11,378 nucleotides of DNA, from assembly GCA_036340215.1 (NCBI GenBank), contig JAYYZF010000014.1, positions 1 to 11,378 of the forward strand. Reading direction: 5' to 3'. This stretch comes from JABJPE01 sp036340215. Its GTDB lineage: Bacteria > Pseudomonadota > Gammaproteobacteria > Comchoanobacterales > Comchoanobacteraceae. Positions 1 to 6,263 of this stretch are shown here, piece by piece (the first letter of the stretch is position 1; each line of letters begins with the position of its first letter). Below the pieces are notes generated by a model. The model worked only from the letters and a program-made list of their open reading frames with translations, was not told where the DNA came from and searched no databases. Position numbers and translations under genes: made by a program.

Positions 1-1058
1 GTAAGATCATTATACACAGTTGTTCTTTTTTTATTATTTAAGAGAAGCTTCTCAAGCTCCTTTGCAATTATTTCTGGGGATAATTTTGTATCTTTAAGTT
101 CTGTTACTATATATTTTTTGCAGATTAGATTAGGTAGGCTGATCCATTTAATATTAGCTTTAATTATATACTTGACTATAAAGTTTAAAATTACAGGTGT
201 TTTGTATATTACTAGCATTGGAATTGCTGATAATCCTACTTCTAATGCAGCTGTACCTGAAGTAACACATGCGACATGTGCTTTGCTCAATGCTATTTCC
301 TTGTCATAATAAGGTAAAATAGTTATCTTGAGTTTATGCTGCCATTCCTTGCAAATAGCCTCTAAATTAGATGGTGTTTGTGCTTTTATCACATATATTT
401 GTATTTCTTTATTGGCAATATTTTGTTCTTGTAAATGATTTATAGCAGCTAACATTGGAATAAAGTTATTGTCTATTTCATTTTTTCTGCTACCAGGCAT
501 ACAAAGAATATTAATTGATTCATCATTTTCAACATTTCGCAAAGCTTTTGGCTTCACCTTATCGAGTTCAGGGTGGCGTATAGCTTGATAGGGTACAGAT
601 TTTTTTTCAAAAAAAGCTGATTCATGAGGATATAGTGGCGCGATAAAGTTTGTGTACTGTTGAAGTGCTTTTATTCTGTTTTGTTTCCAACACCATACTT
701 GTGGTGGAATATAATATAATATTTTCACATCGTATTGTTTTGCCCATTTGGCAATTTTTAGATTTAATCCTGGATAGTCTATAAGGATCAAAAGATCAGG
801 TTGCTTTTCTTTTATATTATTGGTAATAGTTTTCCATGTCTCTCTTATAATCTTATATTTGCCTAATATTTACACAAAACCCATAAAATTGAGATTCTTA
901 CTATGTGTCCATAGCTTCATGCCTACTGCCTCTGCTTGGTCTCCAGCAATCCCTTCGAATATATAATCTTTATTATTTTCTTTCAGTTTTTTGATTAAAT
1001 CTGCAGTATAATTATCTCCAGATGTATCTCCTGCTATTATGTTTATTAGTTTACTCAT
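1..1058 (-). pseudogene. lpxB: lipid A disaccharide synthase, broken by in-frame TAA, partial at window edge
   Basis: LpxB condenses UDP-2,3-diacylglucosamine with lipid X to form the lipid A disaccharide at the inner membrane. The frame opens at ATG 1058 with a modest AAGG site upstream and reads MSKLINIIAGDTSGD, the family's N-terminal AGExSGD motif with D for E. At codon 63 (870-872) a TAA stands where the family has Glu (MGxVEVLG; here MGFV-stop-ILG). The same frame then stays open for about 290 codons to the edge and keeps family landmarks: IDYPGLN (the Asp equivalent to E. coli D98), IPPQVWCW, MPGSRKNEI, SGTAALE and SLPNL. Only about the last 25-30 residues should lie outside the window. 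A single G-to-T change (GAA to TAA) explains the break. The GHP motif reads RHP. The gene may be a recent pseudogene, a dispensable second copy or a consensus error. The identity is certain; the broken state is as seen. Confidence 0.9.
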
Positions 1059-1082
1059 AATATAACCTTACCGTAGATGCTA

Positions 1083-1088
1083 ATTATA
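1083..1088 (-). promoter_or_regulatory. possible -10 box for lpxB
   Basis: On the minus strand this hexamer is a perfect TATAAT, 24 bases before the lpxB start codon. No good -35 stands at 16-18 bases (TTATTT is the best I see), and perfect -10 boxes arise easily by chance in DNA this AT-rich. The 157-base gap after mutM makes a separate promoter for lpxB plausible, but this is weak support. Confidence 0.25.
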
Positions 1089-1102
1089 TATACTGCATGT
1101 TA

Positions 1103-1131
1103 GCTAAATAAATTTCTTAAAGCTATTTAGC
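1103..1131. repeat. inverted repeat between mutM and lpxB
   Basis: GCTAAATA (1103-1110) is perfectly repeated in inverse at 1124-1131 (TATTTAGC), with a 13-base loop. It lies in the gap after the mutM stop. There is no T-run after the stem on the minus strand, so it does not look like a standard intrinsic terminator. It could be an AT-rich operator or chance; I cannot assign a function. Confidence 0.4.
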
Positions 1132-1215
1132 AAATTTACTATTTTATAAACTACCATCATGACTTGATTTATTCAAATATTCAGATGTTTTATATTGCTA
1201 CTTAGTTAATAGGTG

Positions 1216-2031
1216 CTATTTTTGACATTGATCACAGAAAAAAGTAGCTCTTTGTCCTTGAATAATTTTTTTTATAGTATTGCCACACACGTTACATTCT
1301 TCACCAGTTCTGCCATACACATTCAGTTTATTTTGAAAATAACCTGGCTTGCCATCAGAGCTCAAAAAATCCTTTAAAGTAGTGCCCCCACTTTCAATTG
1401 CAACGGTGAGTCTATCTTTACTAAATTCAACAATTCTTTTGGCTTCATCTACTGTTATAGAGCTAGCTGCTCTTTCAGGATGCACTCTAGCTAGAAATAA
1501 TGTTTCACTTGCGTATATGTTGCCAATACCTACAACAATATTATGGTTCATTAATAACTGTTTTATATTAGTTTTGCGTTGTTTACATTTCTTTAATAAA
1601 AACTCGTGATTATATTCATCTGTTAAAGGCTCGACTCCAAGGTTCTTTATAAGAAAATGTTGCTGTGGGCATTCTTCTGTCCAATGTATTGAGCCAAATC
1701 TTCTAACATCATTATAGCGCAGGCAAACGCCATTTCCTAAGTTGATATCTACATGATCATGTTTTTCTGGTAAAACCTTTGATTTTAGTACATGTAGTCT
1801 TCCTGACATTCCTAGATGCATAATCATAGTGCCAGTTTCAAGTTTCATCAGAATATATTTTGCTCTTCTGCTTATATCCTGAATAGTCTGACCGCTAGTA
1901 ATATTGCTAATTTGTTTTGGGATTGGCCATCTTAAACTAAAATTACGAACTTCGATGTTGCTAATAATCTGGTGTTTACTATGAGGGCTAATACCGCGGC
2001 ATGTAGTTTCTACTTCTGGTAGTTCAGGCAT
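1216..2031 (-). CDS. mutM: formamidopyrimidine-DNA glycosylase (MutM/Fpg), 271 aa
   Basis: Bifunctional DNA glycosylase and AP lyase that removes 8-oxoguanine and ring-opened purines. The protein must begin MPELPEVE, because Pro after the removed Met is the catalytic nucleophile. I therefore start at ATG 2031, not at the in-frame ATG six codons upstream (2049), which leads into the Shine-Dalgarno site itself. Visible landmarks are PE at the mature N-terminus, the conserved Lys of RRAKYIL (residue 58 with Met), MHLGMSGRL, VVGIGNIYASE (166-176), SGGTTLKDFLSSDGKPGYF and VYGR. A C-terminal zinc finger is formed by C246, C249, C266 and C269, with the conserved Arg in GQRATFFC. Length matches the E. 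coli enzyme (269 aa). It follows the ankyrin gene after 68 bases and precedes lpxB; it reads as intact and very probably functional. Confidence 0.97.
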   Translation of the reverse strand: MPELPEVETTCRGISPHSKHQIISNIEVRNFSLRWPIPKQISNITSGQTIQDISRRAKYILMKLETGTMIMHLGMSGRLHVLKSKVLPEKHDHVDINLGNGVCLRYNDVRRFGSIHWTEECPQQHFLIKNLGVEPLTDEYNHEFLLKKCKQRKTNIKQLLMNHNIVVGIGNIYASETLFLARVHPERAASSITVDEAKRIVEFSKDRLTVAIESGGTTLKDFLSSDGKPGYFQNKLNVYGRTGEECNVCGNTIKKIIQGQRATFFCDQCQK

Positions 2032-2036
2032 GTTTA

Positions 2037-2043
2037 CCTCCTT
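2037..2043 (-). promoter_or_regulatory. ribosome binding site that fixes the mutM start
   Basis: On the minus strand this is AAGGAGG, a near-perfect Shine-Dalgarno, with 5 bases before ATG 2031. The upstream in-frame ATG at 2049 overlaps the lead-in to this site, so initiation there is unlikely. Confidence 0.85.
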
Positions 2044-2051
2044 GCGCATTC

Positions 2052-2081
2052 ATAAATTTAGGCATATTATGCCAAATTTAT
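2052..2081. repeat. long imperfect inverted repeat before mutM
   Basis: ATAAATTT (2052-2059) pairs with AAATTTAT (2074-2081) and GGCA (2061-2064) with TGCC (2070-2073), with one bulged base at 2060 and a loop of five. On the minus-strand RNA the hairpin lies after the ankyrin stop, and its 3' foot is eight bases upstream of the mutM Shine-Dalgarno. No U-run follows the stem on either strand, so a classic intrinsic terminator is not supported. It could be an mRNA processing or stability hairpin, a translation-control element or an operator dyad. Confidence 0.6.
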
Positions 2082-2099
2082 ATTAGTAAGTTACATAAT

Positions 2100-3374
2100 T
2101 TATTTGCGAAATTCAATAATTTCTGAGCAGGTAAATTTATGTGTTGGTAAGATTCTTAATCGAGGTGCTCTAATACTGAAAAGACAATTTTTAACATGGT
2201 TATTTACCTCTTTACTACAATCTTTTGTCACACTTTTGCTCGAAGAAATGCCACCCAAAATTTTGACTATTTCTTGATTATTGTTTTGTAATGCAATTTC
2301 TCTTGGGCTTTGTTGGCAAAAATTTTCCTCATCTTGAATCACTCCATTCTCAAGTAATATTTTTGTAATTTCTTTTAGTCCCATCGATGCTGCTAAGTAC
2401 AATAGCGGTCTTTTGTACCCATAATTTTTGTTTGGATATGCTCCAAATTTTAAAAATAACTTAAGGATATCAGGTCTATCACATAATACTGCTTGGTCTA
2501 GCGCTGATTCACCATCATACCAGAACGAATTATCGGTATTTAAGTTTGGATTGGCGTTATTATGAAGTAAGAGTTCTGCTAATTTTGTATTGCCCATTGT
2601 AGTTGCTAGAAACAGTGCATATTGGCCATCTTGGTCTTGATGATTTACATCTGCTCCCATTTTTATTAGCAATTCAGCTGCTTGATAGTTGTTATAGTAA
2701 GCACAGACCATTAAGGGTGAGCAATTAAATTTATCCGTACTGTTTATATTTGCTTTAGCTGATATTAGTGCATTTAGTATTTCTATGTTAGCACTAATTG
2801 CAGCCATGGTCATAAGAGTATGACCATGCCATCTTATTTCAGGTGAAATTCCTCTATCTAGTAAATATTTTACTAGATCACTATTATTATTTTTAATAGC
2901 TTGAAAAAGACTAGGAACTAAAAGTTTGCTGTCGGTTACCTTCGCACTCAAATACTTTAACACATCTGTGTGATTATTTTGAGCAGAAAGATATAGATGG
3001 GTTACAAGATCATTCTCTTGAATACTCATCTTATTAAGCACAGTTTCGACAATATTTTTATTGCCAGATTGTACGGCTGCGTAGAGAATTTTCTCTATGT
3101 AATACTTATAGCTATTTTTAGTAATAACCGTAGGCATCAAAATTTTAAATATATCCTCTTTATTACATTGAGCGGCAAAATACAAAGCTTGTTGTCTTTT
3201 ATAAGGCTGTTTTTTAAAAACACCAATATTGATAAGTTTTTTTACTGTTTTTATATTACCTGACTCTATATTTTCTAACAATTTTATACTTAAGTAATCT
3301 TTGCCACCCATTTCCGCAAGAGTTAAGAGTGAATTGTAATATAAGCTAGAAAATATACTTTTTGGTGATTTCAA
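2100..3374 (-). CDS. ankyrin-repeat protein, 424 aa, possible effector
   Basis: Soluble protein built of about nine or ten ankyrin repeats over residues 25-375. The clearest repeats are at about 185-215, 216-249 (SPLMVCAYYNNYQAAELLIKMGADVNHQD), 250-283, 288-320 and 321-352; the N-terminal repeats are degenerate. No signal peptide or membrane segment is visible. After the last repeat comes a tail of about 50 residues (376-424) with three Cys, Arg-rich toward its end, and not ankyrin-like. The start is TTG at 3374, supported by AAAGGAG eight bases upstream; the next in-frame ATG is 21 codons in. Ankyrin repeats bind proteins, and in intracellular bacteria such genes often encode host-directed effectors, but nothing here shows secretion. 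It is the first gene of the leftward set with mutM and lpxB and probably has its own promoter. The repeat class is certain; the role is unknown. Confidence 0.85.
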   Translation of the reverse strand: MKSPKSIFSSLYYNSLLTLAEMGGKDYLSIKLLENIESGNIKTVKKLINIGVFKKQPYKRQQALYFAAQCNKEDIFKILMPTVITKNSYKYYIEKILYAAVQSGNKNIVETVLNKMSIQENDLVTHLYLSAQNNHTDVLKYLSAKVTDSKLLVPSLFQAIKNNNSDLVKYLLDRGISPEIRWHGHTLMTMAAISANIEILNALISAKANINSTDKFNCSPLMVCAYYNNYQAAELLIKMGADVNHQDQDGQYALFLATTMGNTKLAELLLHNNANPNLNTDNSFWYDGESALDQAVLCDRPDILKLFLKFGAYPNKNYGYKRPLLYLAASMGLKEITKILLENGVIQDEENFCQQSPREIALQNNNQEIVKILGGISSSKSVTKDCSKEVNNHVKNCLFSIRAPRLRILPTHKFTCSEIIEFRK

Positions 3375-3382
3375 CGAGATCG

Positions 3383-3389
3383 CTCCTTT
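3383..3389 (-). promoter_or_regulatory. ribosome binding site deciding the TTG start of the ankyrin gene
   Basis: Minus strand AAAGGAG with eight bases to the TTG at 3374. No ATG lies at a suitable distance, so this site is the main reason to accept a TTG start. Confidence 0.7.
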
Positions 3390-3480
3390 GTTTTGAATTT
3401 TTTTTAAGATTTAAAAATATCTACTCGTAAGATAAGTATCTCTTTTAATTTTGAGCAACGATATTCAAATAGCAGCTTGT

Positions 3481-3508
3481 ATTCTAAGCGGAACAAAAAT
3501 ATTGTAAA
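3481..3508 (-). promoter_or_regulatory. candidate sigma70 promoter for the ankyrin gene
   Basis: On the minus strand a -35 of TTTACA (3503-3508) and a -10 of TAGAAT (3481-3486), each one base off consensus, are 16 bases apart. The predicted start near 3474 gives a leader of about 100 bases before the TTG codon. Not verified; AT-rich DNA yields chance matches. Confidence 0.45.
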
Positions 3509-3793
3509 GGGTTTTTTCTGTGAATTTTTGTTTGTATATTGATCTATAGGTTTCAGCTGTAGCTTAATTATTTTTTGAAAGCTATTTTTCTTTTAAATCG
3601 TAATAATCGTATAAAATTTATTTATTTTAAAACCAGGACTAGTATTGACATAAATTTATCATTCAGATCGCAATTAAGTTGTACTACTCATGAAAATTAT
3701 TTCACTATAACATTGATGAATTTAAAAGAATCTGAATCCTTTTCTAACAAAATTTAGCATGCTCAAAACTATCAATGGCTATGTTATCAATCG

Positions 3794-3822
3794 TTGCATA
3801 CTATATTCTTAATTGTTATTAT
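3794..3822 (+). promoter_or_regulatory. candidate sigma70 promoter for the desaturase
   Basis: TTGCAT (3794-3799), 17 bases, TATTAT (3817-3822). The -10 is one base off consensus; the -35 keeps only TTG. The predicted start near 3829 leaves a leader of about 23 bases containing AGGA (3839-3842) ahead of ATG 3852. Confidence 0.45.
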
Positions 3823-3851
3823 AAAGACTGTTGAAATCAGGATTATAATTT

Positions 3852-5012
3852 ATGTGGCATGGAATATTAGAAGCATCAACTTCGTTTGCAATATGGTCAG
3901 CTTTGGGCCTTTCTCACATAACCATCATTGGCGTTACAGTATTTTTACATAGATGTCAGGCACATCGCGCTTTAGAGTTAGCTCCAAGTGTAAGTCATTT
4001 CTTTCGTTTTTGGATGTGGTTAACCACAGGAATGATCACAAAAAATTGGGTGGCTGTTCACAGAAAACATCACGCTAAAGCTGAAACACAAGAGGATCCA
4101 CATAGCCCTATAATCTTTGGCTTGAACCGGGTTCTTTGGAATGGTGTTGGTCTCTACAGACGTGAAGCAAAAAAGTCAGAAGTTATAAAAAAATATGGTC
4201 ATGGCACTCCAAATGATTGGATTGAGAAAAATATTTACACTCCATTCCACAGGCATGGTGTTTTTCTTATGTTAGCCTTGAATATACTGTTTTTTGGTGG
4301 CCTTGGTTTTCTTGTTTGGGCAATACAAATGCTTTGGATTCCATTTTTTGCTGCTGGAGTTATTAACGGTGTTGGGCATTACTTTGGTTATCGTAATTTT
4401 GAGCTTAAGGATAACGCCCGCAATATAATACCCTTTGGTTTCCTAATAGGAGGCGAAGAGTTGCATAATAATCATCACGCATATGGGGCATCTGCCAAAC
4501 TATCAGTAAAATGGTATGAGTTCGATTATGGTTGGTTCATTATAAAAACCCTATCTAGATTTGGATTGGCTAAAGTTAAGAGAACGATACCTGATTTAGA
4601 GGGCCCTCAAACTCTATCAACTCGTGGGCTAGTCGAGCATGTTCTCTATAATAAGATCCAGCTTTTTGAAAAATATTGTTCTAACGTGATAAAGCCTGTT
4701 TTTAAGGATAATAAAATAAAGCAGTATTTCCCAAGAGCGAAGAAGCTGCTAATAAAGGAAATGTCATCCATTTCAATTTCAGATACAAGGCTAATAGAAG
4801 ACTTGCTTACAAAATGCGATAGTTTAAAAGTTGTTTATGAGTTTAGAAAAAATTTAGAAGACATATGTAAAACTAATAAGTCCAGTTTTGATGATATTTA
4901 TGATTCATTACAATCTTGGTGTAGGAAAGCAGAAGCTACTGGAATTGATGAGCTTGAAAAGTTTGCGTACTGGTTGGAAGACCTTATCAATAGAACGAAA
5001 CTAGCTACTTAG
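3852..5012 (+). CDS. membrane fatty-acid desaturase (acyl-CoA/acyl-lipid delta-9 type), 386 aa
   Basis: Di-iron, oxygen-dependent desaturase expected to introduce a cis double bond into saturated acyl chains in the inner membrane, adjusting membrane fluidity. The three histidine boxes are clear: H33-x4-H38 (HRCQAH), H70-x2-HH74 (HRKHH) and H205-x2-HH209 (HNNHH). GVGHYFGYRNFE (173-184) supplies the further conserved His and is typical of this bacterial family. Hydrophobic segments lie at about 10-31, 50-62, 136-157 and 160-176. AGGA nine bases before ATG 3852 supports the start. Residues 250-386 form a soluble, mostly helical extension; its last part (about 320-378) resembles the tail of ISL3-family transposases. 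From memory, Pseudomonas-type desaturases carry a similar extension. The gene stands alone on its strand, and its 3' end overlaps nth by 8 bases. Chain specificity cannot be read from the sequence. Confidence 0.9.
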   Translation: MWHGILEASTSFAIWSALGLSHITIIGVTVFLHRCQAHRALELAPSVSHFFRFWMWLTTGMITKNWVAVHRKHHAKAETQEDPHSPIIFGLNRVLWNGVGLYRREAKKSEVIKKYGHGTPNDWIEKNIYTPFHRHGVFLMLALNILFFGGLGFLVWAIQMLWIPFFAAGVINGVGHYFGYRNFELKDNARNIIPFGFLIGGEELHNNHHAYGASAKLSVKWYEFDYGWFIIKTLSRFGLAKVKRTIPDLEGPQTLSTRGLVEHVLYNKIQLFEKYCSNVIKPVFKDNKIKQYFPRAKKLLIKEMSSISISDTRLIEDLLTKCDSLKVVYEFRKNLEDICKTNKSSFDDIYDSLQSWCRKAEATGIDELEKFAYWLEDLINRTKLAT

Positions 5013-5637
5013 GTTTTTTTGTCCATTTACAATAGTTATAAATCTTACATTTATCACATTCAGGATTGCGCGCTTTGCAAACATATCTGCCATGTAGTAT
5101 TAACCAGTGGTGAGCATCTAAAAGGAATTCTGTTGGCACTCTTTTTTCCAACTTTTGTTCCACAATCAATGTTGTTTTGCCTTTTGCCATACCTGTTCTA
5201 TTAGCTACTCTGAATATATGTGTATCTATTGCTATCACGGGTTCTCCGTATGCTGTATTTAAAACAACATTGGCTGTTTTTCGTCCAACACCAGGTAACT
5301 TTACTAATTCATCTCTAGTTTTTGGTACTTCCCCAGCATACTTGTCTAGTATAATTTGACATGTTTTCAATATGTTTTTTGCTTTATTTCTATACAAGCC
5401 TATACTTTTTATATGCTTTATAAGTCCTTCTTCTCCAAGATCTAATATTTGCTTAGGTGTTTTAGCACATGCATAGAGGGTTTTGGTGGCTTTATTAACA
5501 CTTATGTCTGTTGCTTGTGCTGATAACATTACTGCCACCAAAAGTTCAAAAGTAGAAGAATATTGAAGTTCGGTGGTTGGCTTCGGATTATTTGCTGCTA
5601 GTATTCTGAATATTTCTCTATAATCTGATTTAGTCAC
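5005..5637 (-). CDS. nth: endonuclease III, 210 aa
   Basis: DNA glycosylase and AP lyase that removes oxidised pyrimidines in base excision repair. Length and numbering match E. coli Nth (211 aa) almost exactly. The helix-hairpin-helix LPGVGRKTANVVL carries the catalytic Lys at K120, the catalytic Asp is D138 (IDTHIFRV), and the [4Fe-4S] cysteines are C187, C194, C197 and C203 in the usual C-x6-C-x2-C-x5-C spacing. The start codon is GTG at 5637, overlapping the rnfB stop as GTGA, which suggests translational coupling; AAGGA lies upstream inside rnfB. It is the last gene of the leftward operon. Its 3' end overlaps the convergent desaturase gene by 8 bases, so there is no room for a terminator between them. 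It reads as intact. Confidence 0.97.
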   Translation of the reverse strand: MTKSDYREIFRILAANNPKPTTELQYSSTFELLVAVMLSAQATDISVNKATKTLYACAKTPKQILDLGEEGLIKHIKSIGLYRNKAKNILKTCQIILDKYAGEVPKTRDELVKLPGVGRKTANVVLNTAYGEPVIAIDTHIFRVANRTGMAKGKTTLIVEQKLEKRVPTEFLLDAHHWLILHGRYVCKARNPECDKCKIYNYCKWTKKPK

Positions 5638-6254
5638 TCTTGAGAATCCTTTTTTGTTTTTACTCTTGCTAGTGCTGCATGAATAGCCCTTTTTCTTGAT
5701 TGTACTATTTCAGCCTTTGTTTCACTTTTTGTTACCATCTTCTTTTTTATATGCTTGGCATTTTTTGACATCTCTAAATTTTTTATACGTAGATTCTTTT
5801 TGTCGTACCTGCTTTTTAGATGATTGCTTTGTAATTCCCTTTTTATTTGTTTTGTACTTATACAATCAACAGGACAAGCCGGTATACATAAATCACAACC
5901 ACTGCACTCAGATATTATTACGCTATGCATACTTTTAGCACTACCTATGATGGCATCAACAGGGCAAGCTTGGATGCATTTAGTGCAGCCAATACATATA
6001 TCCTCATCTATGATAGCTATGGAGGGACTTTTATACTCTCTTTTTACTTTTTCTATATATTTTTTATATGGCTTTTTTGTGATTTCACTGATTTTAATCA
6101 GCGTTTCAACACCGCCTGGCTGGCATTTATCGATAGATTCATCTTTTTTTGTGATTGCACTTGCATAGTCGCGACAGCTAGGGTACGTACACAAGCGACA
6201 TTGAGTTTGCGGTAATATATTATTAATTTTTTCTCTTAGGATAATATCATTCAT
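5634..6254 (-). CDS. rnfB: orphan soluble RnfB-like ferredoxin, 206 aa
   Basis: Iron-sulphur protein of the RnfB/RsxB family. In complete systems RnfB is part of the membrane electron-transport complex RnfABCDGE. This one begins directly at the Fe-S region and lacks the N-terminal membrane anchor. It has a C19-C22-C27-C44 cluster motif (LPQTQCRLCTYPSC, family LPQ.QCG.CGYPGC) and then two ferredoxin-type [4Fe-4S] motifs, C87/90/93/97 and C117/120/123/127, each ending in CPVD. Residues 137-206 form a Lys/Arg-rich tail. No rnfA, C, D, G or E gene is in the window, although E. coli has them between rsxB and nth. Such stand-alone copies beside nth occur in other proteobacteria. It may supply electrons or an Fe-S function, possibly to neighbours; the partner is unknown. 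Its ATG lies 9 bases after the metG stop, in the same frame, with no clear Shine-Dalgarno. Confidence 0.87.
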   Translation of the reverse strand: MNDIILREKINNILPQTQCRLCTYPSCRDYASAITKKDESIDKCQPGGVETLIKISEITKKPYKKYIEKVKREYKSPSIAIIDEDICIGCTKCIQACPVDAIIGSAKSMHSVIISECSGCDLCIPACPVDCISTKQIKRELQSNHLKSRYDKKNLRIKNLEMSKNAKHIKKKMVTKSETKAEIVQSRKRAIHAALARVKTKKDSQE

Positions 6255-6263
6255 CTGCTGTTG

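Larger units (their letters stand above)
3375..3851. other. 477-base divergent intergenic region
   Basis: This separates the leftward ankyrin gene from the rightward desaturase. It holds one candidate promoter for each side and the ribosome binding sites. The middle (about 3510-3790) is AT-rich with no convincing gene. A 60-codon frame at 3575-3757 starts with TTG, has no Shine-Dalgarno and resembles nothing I know. I see no tRNA, strong hairpin or transposon end. Confidence 0.6.

Noticed and set aside
118..309. 63-codon plus-strand open frame
   Set aside because: It lies antisense within the continued lpxB frame, which carries clear family motifs; no ribosome binding site.
2032..2049. Upstream extension of MutM by six residues
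   Set aside because: MutM needs Pro directly after the initiator Met; the extension covers the Shine-Dalgarno.
3575..3757. 60-codon plus-strand frame in the intergenic region
   Set aside because: TTG start, no Shine-Dalgarno, AT-driven composition, no recognisable motif.
5013..5020. T-run after the desaturase stop as an intrinsic terminator
   Set aside because: Only a three- to four-base stem can be formed before it, and it lies inside nth.
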